DNA from: an uncultured Bacilli bacterium
GTDB taxonomy: Bacteria > Bacillota_I > Bacilli_A > RF39 > UBA660
Assembly (NCBI GenBank): GCA_934098665.1
Contig: CAKOOO010000014.1
Span: forward strand, 1 to 20,011
DNA length: 20,011 nt
Direction: 5' to 3'
The notes below the pieces were generated by a model. It saw only the letters and a program-made list of their open reading frames with translations, was not told the DNA's origin and did no database searches. Both the position numbers and the translations under genes were made by a program. This document shows, in pieces, positions 14,867 through 20,011 of the stretch; within the stretch, counting starts at the first letter, position 1; every line of letters begins with the position of its first letter.

Positions 14867-15529
14867 ATGGGAAATTATTATAGCTACATGAGAATTTCAA
14901 CCAAAGAGAACAATGATAAACAAAGTTTTAATAGGCAAGAGAAAAGCTTAAAGACATATGCAAAAGATAATAACATAGAATATTTATTAAGCTTTAAAGA
15001 TGATACAACTGGAGGTACATTTAATAGACCATCTTGGAGTAAACTAGAAAAGATATTACAAAAGGGGGACACGATAGTATTTAAAGAAATATCAAGATTC
15101 ACACGTCAGGCTGAAGAAGGATATAGAAAATATATGGAGCTAATGCAAAAGGGTATTAATTTAATATTTTTAGATAATCCAACTGTATCAACAGATTATA
15201 TAAAAAACTTAACAAGTATTGCTAATACACAAAACTTAGTTACTAAAACTGCTTTAGATAGCACTATAAAATTATTATTAATAGTGGAACTTGATAGAGT
15301 GGAGCAAGAAAGAGAACTTATAGTGAAGAGAATAAAACAAGGTATTGAAGCAAGTGATAAGAAAAGTGGAAGAAAACAAGGTAAACTTGATAAAATGAGT
15401 GATGAACTAAAAGCTGATATAAAAGAGTTTTTAAGTGATAGAAGTATAAAACAAATAGATTTGATGAATAAACACAATATAAGTCGGAATACGCTAAAGA
15501 AGTATATAGCGATAGTAAAAGAACAATAA
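14867..15529 (+). CDS. Serine recombinase (resolvase family)
   Basis: 220 residues. YMRISTKENNDKQSFNRQ (7-24) carries the catalytic Ser11 with Arg9. DTIVFKEISRFTRQAEEG (72-89) carries the two conserved Arg of the S-R-x-x-R segment. A long E helix (ELDRVEQERELIVKRIKQGIEA, about 141-162; key residues E145, R149, R156) follows, then a C-terminal Hin-type HTH (SIKQIDLMNKHNISRNTLKKYI). Length and layout fit a small resolvase/invertase. GGAGG lies about 9 nt before the ATG. On plasmids such enzymes resolve multimers or transposon cointegrates by acting at a res site, and a repeat cluster suited to that lies immediately upstream. Codon use matches the neighbours. Unlike the 1913-3340 protein, all catalytic residues are present. 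Confidence 0.93.
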   Translation: MGNYYSYMRISTKENNDKQSFNRQEKSLKTYAKDNNIEYLLSFKDDTTGGTFNRPSWSKLEKILQKGDTIVFKEISRFTRQAEEGYRKYMELMQKGINLIFLDNPTVSTDYIKNLTSIANTQNLVTKTALDSTIKLLLIVELDRVEQERELIVKRIKQGIEASDKKSGRKQGKLDKMSDELKADIKEFLSDRSIKQIDLMNKHNISRNTLKKYIAIVKEQ

Positions 15530-15556
15530 ACATCAAACACAATTATAGACATTATA

Positions 15557-15585
15557 AAGATACTAATTCATTTAGTGTCTTTTTA
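15557..15585 (+). terminator. Terminator of the resolvase gene
   Basis: AAAGATACTAA (15557-15567) pairs with TTTAGTGTCTTT (15571-15582), with one G-T pair, then T residues. Confidence 0.8.
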
Positions 15586-15589
15586 TTTG

Positions 15590-16079
15590 CTCTTATACGC
15601 CTTTGTAAGAGTTTTAAAATTATATTAATATTTTCATATCAATTGAGTTTTAAAAGTTTTTATGAGTCTATTTTAAACGTTTATAACCATGATTAAATAA
15701 TAAGACAAACAAATATAAAATTATTTGGCACTAACCAATTTTAAATAATTAAAATATGTTCTAAAAAAATTAAAGTATCTTAAAAAGCAATATTTAACAA
15801 TGTAAATACTAAAAGAAATAAAAGGTTTCGGTAAATTTAATCTTAGACAATGTTTATTAACATAGGTGGGGGGCTAATTGGGTAAAAAAGAGAGCGAATT
15901 TTTAAGGTATTTTTCAGTGGTTAGTACTTTTACACACTCACCAAATTTTGAAGTTGAGTTAATTGTTTAATAAAATTAAAAATTTAAACATGTTCACAAA
16001 AATTACAATTGGTATTCTCGCTATTATATTCTTTCCAATAACACTTGTATTATATGACCTGTTATCATATTTTACATGT
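15590..16079. other. 490-bp gene-free region with G-tract element gamma
   Basis: No gene seen on either strand. It contains CATAGGTGGGGGG (about 15870-15882) and a tail (about 15897-15963, ending near GAAGTTGAGTTAAT) that resembles 18515-18581. It separates the convergent resolvase and zinc-ribbon genes. Confidence 0.5.
15868..15963 (+). repeat. Degenerate intergenic repeat, copy gamma
   Basis: The G-tract is followed by TTAAGGTATTTTTCAG, CTTTTACACA and ATTTTGAAGTTGAGTTAAT. Copy delta at about 18500-18581 has TTAAAGATACTTTTTAG, GTTTTACAC and TTTTTGAGGTTGAATTAAT in the same order and spacing. Confidence 0.55.
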
Positions 16080-16463
16080 TTATACTGATATAAAATGAAA
16101 TATTAATATAAATAATGATAATATAATAGCCAGTATTCCGAATAATCTACAAACAAATATCGATCTTTGCATTCCAATCGCCTTGTTGGTTTGAGGTGTA
16201 GCATAAGGAAATACAATTAATATAATTCCTACTCCAAAACTAAGCCAAAACATAGCCCATACTGGGAATTTATTTGGAAATGAATTCCCTTCAGTTACAA
16301 TTAATATTAAAAATACAATCATATATATTGGAAATGATAATAAAAACTTATATTTATTTTTATTGACTTTTTCCTTAAATGCATTATATTTATTTTCGCA
16401 CTCTACTGAACAAACATTAGAATCATTATCCACTAACTCCTTTGAACACCAAATACATTTCAA
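16080..16463 (-). CDS. Small zinc-ribbon membrane protein, function unknown
   Basis: About 127 residues starting MKCIWCSKELV. Cys3/Cys6 and Cys18/Cys22 (CIWC and CSVEC) form a four-Cys zinc ribbon at the N-terminus. Three hydrophobic segments follow (LLSFPIYMIVFLILIVT; VWAMFWLSFGVGIILIVF; FGILAIILSLFILIFHF), so the ribbon probably faces the cytoplasm on a small membrane anchor. I prefer the TTG start at 16463 because AGGAAGTG stands about 7 nt before it; the GTG at 16472 lies inside that ribosome site. Similar small zinc-ribbon membrane proteins are common in Firmicutes and mostly uncharacterised. No partner is evident: the next minus-strand gene is 448 bp upstream. Confidence 0.7.
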   Translation of the reverse strand: MKCIWCSKELVDNDSNVCSVECENKYNAFKEKVNKNKYKFLLSFPIYMIVFLILIVTEGNSFPNKFPVWAMFWLSFGVGIILIVFPYATPQTNKAIGMQRSIFVCRLFGILAIILSLFILIFHFISV

Positions 16464-16472
16464 AATAATCAC

Positions 16473-16910
16473 TTCCTAAACATACAGTAATATATCAATT
16501 TAATTATTTCACTTTTTAATATGATTTTAGTTTATATATATTTATTGTCACTATCAAATAGTATAACGCCTAATATTACTTGAAAAGTTTTTTATTTGCC
16601 CAATGTACTATTAAATACTTCAATTTTCAGTATAAATTACGATTGAAACTGAATAGGGTAAAAATGGGGGTGGAAATTATCTCAAAGTAAGAGTGAATAT
16701 AAAATACTTTGAAATAATTTATAATTATTTTTAGGCTAATAAAAAAGATACTAGCTGATGCTAGTATCATCTTTGGCAGGAGCTGTATATAAAAGACTAG
16801 AAAGTTATTTTAGTCAGTAACATATGGATAACTAACTTCCCATTTTTTATACATTTTATAGCACATATAAACAAACTAGAAACGTATCTAACCTGTTTTT
16901 TATTTAATAT
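16473..16910. other. 438-bp gap between two small membrane-protein genes
   Basis: No gene was found. It has a G-run (GGGGG near 16664-16670, in AAAAATGGGGGTGGA, similar to the reverse complement of 6961-6975) and a minus-strand terminator at 16741-16770. The promoter of the zinc-ribbon gene must lie at its left side, but only weak boxes are visible. Confidence 0.5.
16741..16770 (-). terminator. Terminator of the small membrane-protein gene at 16911-17198
   Basis: Perfect 9-bp arms GATACTAGC (16747-16755) and GCTAGTATC (16760-16768). Read on the minus strand the stem is followed by TTTTTTATT. Confidence 0.85.
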
Positions 16911-17198
16911 TCAGTTTCTGTTAATTTTTTTAATATATTTGCTTAATATACTATACGCTATTAATAAACCTATAAGTAGTAACATTATAACATTTACCAC
17001 AATATATAAGTTATTATTGATTAATAAGTCTCTATATGGTTTAAGTATAAAACTTGCAGATGTAAGTCCGTATATACATACAAAAACCATTATTAAATTA
17101 GCTAGTTTCTTATGCTTAACAAATTTATACACATAGATTAGTCCTATTACAACACATAGTATTATTCGTCCTAAATCCATACCTGGAATTCCAAACAT
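16911..17198 (-). CDS. Small three-helix membrane protein, function unknown
   Basis: 95 residues starting MFGIPGMDLGRIIL. Three hydrophobic stretches (IILCVVIGLIYVYKF; LIMVFVCIYGLTSASFIL; LYIVVNVIMLLLIGLLIAYSIL) with basic loops and a basic tail (KYIKKINRN). The ATG at 17198 is chosen over an upstream Met because AGGGGGTGAG lies 5 nt before it and covers the upstream Met. A TATAAT box stands at 17221-17226 on the minus strand. It has its own terminator at 16741-16770. I do not recognise the family; small size and isolation allow anything from an immunity-type protein to a remnant. Confidence 0.65.
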   Translation of the reverse strand: MFGIPGMDLGRIILCVVIGLIYVYKFVKHKKLANLIMVFVCIYGLTSASFILKPYRDLLINNNLYIVVNVIMLLLIGLLIAYSILSKYIKKINRN

Positions 17199-17380
17199 AA
17201 TCTCACCCCCTAACATCTATATTATACACTAATATAAACCATATATTATAATAATTTACATATAAGATTGTATTAAGGGGATATATGAGTTATTAAAGTA
17301 AAAAGAATTAGAGGAAAAGTTTATACAGTAGTTTATTAAGCAAGGGTATAACAAAATTAAAATAAATAAAGGAGATGATT

Positions 17381-18196
17381 ATGATAAATATTATGGATAT
17401 ATTAGGAGTTACTTATAAAGAGGATATAATAAGCAATTTATTAGCTCATAGTCTAAATAACTCTGTATCATTTAAAACAACTTCTTTAGAAAACTTAGTA
17501 CAGTTAAAGAATGTTTCTTCATATACTGTTAAAGCTTATACAAGGATAGGTACTTCAATGGGTATACCCGATATAGTTATAGCTTTAAAATGAGATGAAG
17601 TTAATTGTGATAAACTAATAATAATTGAAAATAAATTAAAAGCAACAGAAGGATATGAACAAACAAAAAGATATACTAATGAAAAATGTATATCCGAATT
17701 ATACGAAAAAGTAGAATTAAACTATAAAGATATTGAGCCATACTTTATATACTTGACTCTAATTCCTTAACAAATTCCAAGTGGCGAAAAGTTCCAAAAT
17801 ATAGATTATAAATATCTAATAAATAATATTAAATACGATAATGTAGAAAATACATTTGATATACACGTTGAAACATCCTATGACGTTATAAATAAAAATA
17901 TGAATTTGTACTTACATTATGAAATTAATCCTTATATTAGCGTGAGAGAAGCAAAACAAAGGTCAACAAACAATGGCTACTATAAGTATTTAATTCAGAG
18001 AAACATAATTAAAACTAAAATTCATAATAATATAAAAAAATACAATGATTTTGATATAAAATCACGTAATGGTTCTAACCAAATAGCAAAAATCCAACTT
18101 AAAATTAGTAGTAATACAACAGTTAAAGAGTTTATTGATAATGTATCGTTTTATGTAGTGGTTGTATCAGATTTTATAAATGTAACTTTAAAATAA
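17381..18196 (+). pseudogene. PD-(D/E)XK nuclease superfamily protein, interrupted by two stop codons
   Basis: One continuous frame of 272 codons is broken by TGA at 17591-17593 and TAA at 17768-17770. The start ATG 17381 has GGAG (17371-17374) 6 nt upstream. The core motif is plain: GIPDIVIALK (61-70) gives the PD with Asp64, and after the TGA, CDKLIIIENKLKA gives Glu83-x-Lys85, the catalytic E-x-K. The first half (KNVSSYTVKAYTRIG) precedes the catalytic beta sheet as in PDDEXK_4-like proteins. The second stop falls in YLTLIP/QIPSGEKF. Family members include restriction, repair and phage-defence enzymes. The TGA sits between the two catalytic halves, so the gene is inactive without readthrough. 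Frame is maintained throughout, which suggests recent inactivation. Confidence 0.78.
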
Positions 18197-19043
18197 ATAT
18201 TGAAATAATTTAAAGCTAAAATAATATTATGCTATGTTGAACTAAATTGTTAATATACAATATAAAAACAAGGTAAAAAATTTTTAAAATATATAGATGA
18301 TTTAAATCACTTTAAACTCTAATATATATTTTTTAATTTATTGTATAATATGGCTTATTAGAGGTTAAGCATATGTTATTACGAATATAGAATACAGTTG
18401 CATTGCTCTATAAGAGTTTTTAAAGTTTATAAGTATATTTATCTAAAAAGGAATTTTAAAAGTCTTATGTAGCGTTATAAAGCGATAGTGGAGTAAACTA
18501 TAAAAGTGGGGTCTGTTTTTTAAAGATACTTTTTAGATAGTTGCTGTTTTACACTTTATTAATTTTTGAGGTTGAATTAATATACGTGTATACACCCATA
18601 TCTATCCCTAAAAACTATATATCTATTACAAATACAACTCTTAAAATATATAACTTTTGGGACTAAGCTTTTGAATTATATCTCTATTCTTAAAATTTAC
18701 CTACTTAACACACATTATTCATAAAAAAATTTTTGATTTGACAGATATAGTAGGATCATTTAAGAAAATTGATTTTTAGCAATGAACTTTGGAATGTGAT
18801 AAAAAACAATTTTATTAAAATTGAATGGCGTATACGTAAGGTATTAAGCCACTTTTTTAAATTTTGTATACATATTTCCGACATGCTTTTTTCTGATTTT
18901 TTAAAAATATGAAATACTTAATTTAAGCTTGAAAATGAAATTTCTCGAACCCTGCTCAAATATTTTTTCTTATCTCTTTAATATCTTTTTTACCAATAAG
19001 TATATACTCATATGTTTATTTATCTAAATAAAAATAACCATCT
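18197..19043. other. 847-bp gene-free region downstream of rep
   Basis: No gene seen. It holds repeat copy delta (about 18500-18581), TTTTAAAAGTC (18454-18464; also found in the alpha and beta elements), and three palindromes of the TATAC kind: GTGTATACAC (18586-18595), CGTATACG (18829-18836) and TGTATACA (18865-18872), the last identical to the paired sites at 10704-10732. No clear rep terminator. Confidence 0.55.
18500..18581 (+). repeat. Degenerate intergenic repeat, copy delta
   Basis: GTGGGG (18507-18512) is followed by the same blocks and spacing as copy gamma at 15868-15963; the best-kept part is the last 19 bp. Confidence 0.5.
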
Positions 19044-19871
19044 TCATCTTTCTTCATAATCTTCCTCATCATCAGCCCAGCCCAAAAGTTGCTTTTCTAA
19101 TTTATCATAATTATATTTTCTTTGAGTGAAGTTAGCAAAACCAGAAACTTCTTTTTTAGGTTTATCAAAATCTTTTTTAGTTTCAAATTTATAAGTTCTA
19201 GGTTCTAAATCTTTAACATAGAATTTAATACTAGTAACTTTTCGTCCAGTTTTAACATATTCAACGTTGTATATATCTAATAATTCTTTTTCTCTAAGTT
19301 CCTTAACAGCAGATTCTATTACTCTAACTCTAAAATTGTTAAATACTTTATATTTGTTTTGTAACATTAAATATTCTTTAATTTCATCTACAGAATATTC
19401 GATAATTGTTTTATTGCCTGTCCACATTCTAAGTAATTCATATAATCTTTGTGCATTAGTAGCACCTAAACCAATATACTTAGTAACATTAGTTGGGGTA
19501 AATCCTGTTTGAGTATATTCATGGATAAGTTGTAATAATAACATAGGAATTTCAATTTTAAAAATTTTGGTTGTAGGATTGTACTTATATCCACTAATAA
19601 CTTGTACTTTTAACCATTCTCCATTATCTTTAATGTGCATTATTTCGTTTTCTTTAAGATTTTCTAAGAATCTCTTAATGCCTTCTACTGTACTATAATC
19701 TTTGAATTTAATTAAACTTTTTAATTCTTGCAATGTAATTTTCGCAACATTAATTTTATTTTTTTGTATTTCGTAAAATGCTTTTTGTAAAACTCTATTC
19801 TGTGAAACTGTAAAATCATACTTTGCTTTAATTAAAGCATTACTTTTAAATAAGACTTGTAAATCATTCAT
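19044..19871 (-). CDS. Rep_3-family plasmid replication initiator
   Basis: 275 residues starting MNDLQVLFKSNALIKAKYDF, with the start TTTCCACGG-free region preceded by AAGGGG about 9 nt upstream of ATG 19871. Rep_3 layout: N-terminal winged helix (SQNRVLQKAFYEIQK; ITLQELKSLIKF; GIKRFLENLKENEIM), then IPMLLLQLIHE...YTQTGFTPTNVTKYIGLGATNAQRLYELLRMW (about 109-151, key YIGLGATNAQRLYELL), the second winged helix (YSVDEIKEYLML...NNFRVRVIESAVKELREK) and an acidic Lys/Asp tail. Such proteins bind iterons as monomers to open the origin and as dimers to repress their own gene. Iterons of 22 bp lie directly upstream, between the promoter and the window edge. All expected parts are intact, so this is the likeliest working replicon of the plasmid. 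Family assignment is confident. Confidence 0.92.
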   Translation of the reverse strand: MNDLQVLFKSNALIKAKYDFTVSQNRVLQKAFYEIQKNKINVAKITLQELKSLIKFKDYSTVEGIKRFLENLKENEIMHIKDNGEWLKVQVISGYKYNPTTKIFKIEIPMLLLQLIHEYTQTGFTPTNVTKYIGLGATNAQRLYELLRMWTGNKTIIEYSVDEIKEYLMLQNKYKVFNNFRVRVIESAVKELREKELLDIYNVEYVKTGRKVTSIKFYVKDLEPRTYKFETKKDFDKPKKEVSGFANFTQRKYNYDKLEKQLLGWADDEEDYEER

Positions 19872-19904
19872 TTATTTTTCCCCTTCTTTGGTTTATTTTA
19901 GTAT

Positions 19905-19933
19905 ATTATACATCCATACATAATATCTGTCTA
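19905..19933 (-). promoter_or_regulatory. rep promoter
   Basis: On the minus strand: TAGACA (19928-19933), 17-bp spacer, TATAAT (19905-19910), 34 bp ahead of the rep ATG. The nearest iteron starts 4 bp upstream of the -35, so iteron-bound Rep could compete with polymerase. Confidence 0.78.
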
Positions 19934-19936
19934 CTG

Positions 19937-20011
19937 TAGGTGTATTCTCCCTAATTTGTAGGTGTATTCTCCCTAATTTGTAGGTGTATTCTCCCTAATT
20001 TGTAGGTGTAT
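19937..20011. repeat. Iteron array of the replication origin (truncated by window end)
   Basis: Exact 22-bp direct repeats of the unit TAGGTGTATTCTCCCTAATT plus TG start at 19937, 19959 and 19981, with a fourth beginning at 20003 and cut by the window edge. Repeats equal to two helical turns next to a Rep_3 gene are the standard iteron origin (oriV). The copy number beyond the edge is unknown. Confidence 0.92.

Noticed and set aside
15196..15552. Minus-strand 118-codon frame opposite the resolvase
   Set aside because: Antisense shadow with hydrophobic low-complexity product; the plus strand encodes an intact resolvase with all catalytic residues.
1297..17593. Altered genetic code with TGA read as Trp
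   Set aside because: TGG is used throughout, rep ends at TGA, and TAA and TAG also interrupt frames in this window, so ordinary nonsense mutation is the simpler reading.
18466..18480. Rolling-circle single-strand origin (TAGCGT motif)
   Set aside because: A six-base match in isolation, with no rolling-circle Rep gene and no supporting stem structure.
19937..20011. CRISPR array
   Set aside because: The 22-bp units are directly abutting with no spacers, next to a Rep_3 gene; they are iterons.

Overview
The window is very AT-rich, with strong Shine-Dalgarno sites, AT-biased codons and Gram-positive surface machinery (LPXTG-type protein, class B-like sortase). This fits a low-GC clostridial host (Clostridium or Peptostreptococcaceae; inference). 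A Rep_3 initiator beside 22-bp iterons, a resolvase and two further replication-type modules make it plasmid DNA. Genus and plasmid cannot be named from sequence alone.

Layout. (1) 1-5440 is a cell-surface region: the end of a repeat-rich cell-wall protein with an LPDTG sorting signal, a class B-like sortase, a broken secreted SH3-like protein, a serine-recombinase-derived DNA-binding protein fused to SH3-like repeats, and a FUSC-family membrane protein. (2) 5631-6932 carries an archaeo-eukaryotic-type (AEP) plasmid primase. (3) 7124-9082 is a single SMC/RloC-like AAA ATPase gene broken by at least four lesions. (4) 9592-14540 is a second replication module: a ribbon-helix-helix (RHH) repressor facing a small frameshifted gene across back-to-back promoters, then a zinc-finger/Toprim primase (frameshifted) and a DExH helicase. 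Degenerate ~100-bp G-tract elements lie in inverted orientation on each side, and the 13.7-14.3 kb side is dense with palindromes. (5) 14737-15585 is a resolvase gene with a likely res site upstream. (6) 15590-19040 is sparse: two small membrane proteins on the minus strand and a PD-(D/E)XK nuclease-like gene broken by two stops. (7) 19044-20011 holds rep on the minus strand, its promoter and the start of the iteron array, which runs off the window.

How it fits together. The Rep_3/iteron unit is the likeliest active replicon. The two other primase modules suggest a composite plasmid built by fusion of replicons. Five genes are interrupted, by homopolymer length changes, a 4-bp tandem duplication or nonsense codons. 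This points to decay of accessory genes, though the homopolymer cases could be assembly errors. The surface module (sortase plus substrate) and the FUSC gene are cargo. The least conventional item is the 475-residue fusion at 1913-3340: a resolvase fold without its catalytic residues, an HTH and duplicated SH3-like repeats, with no secretion signal.
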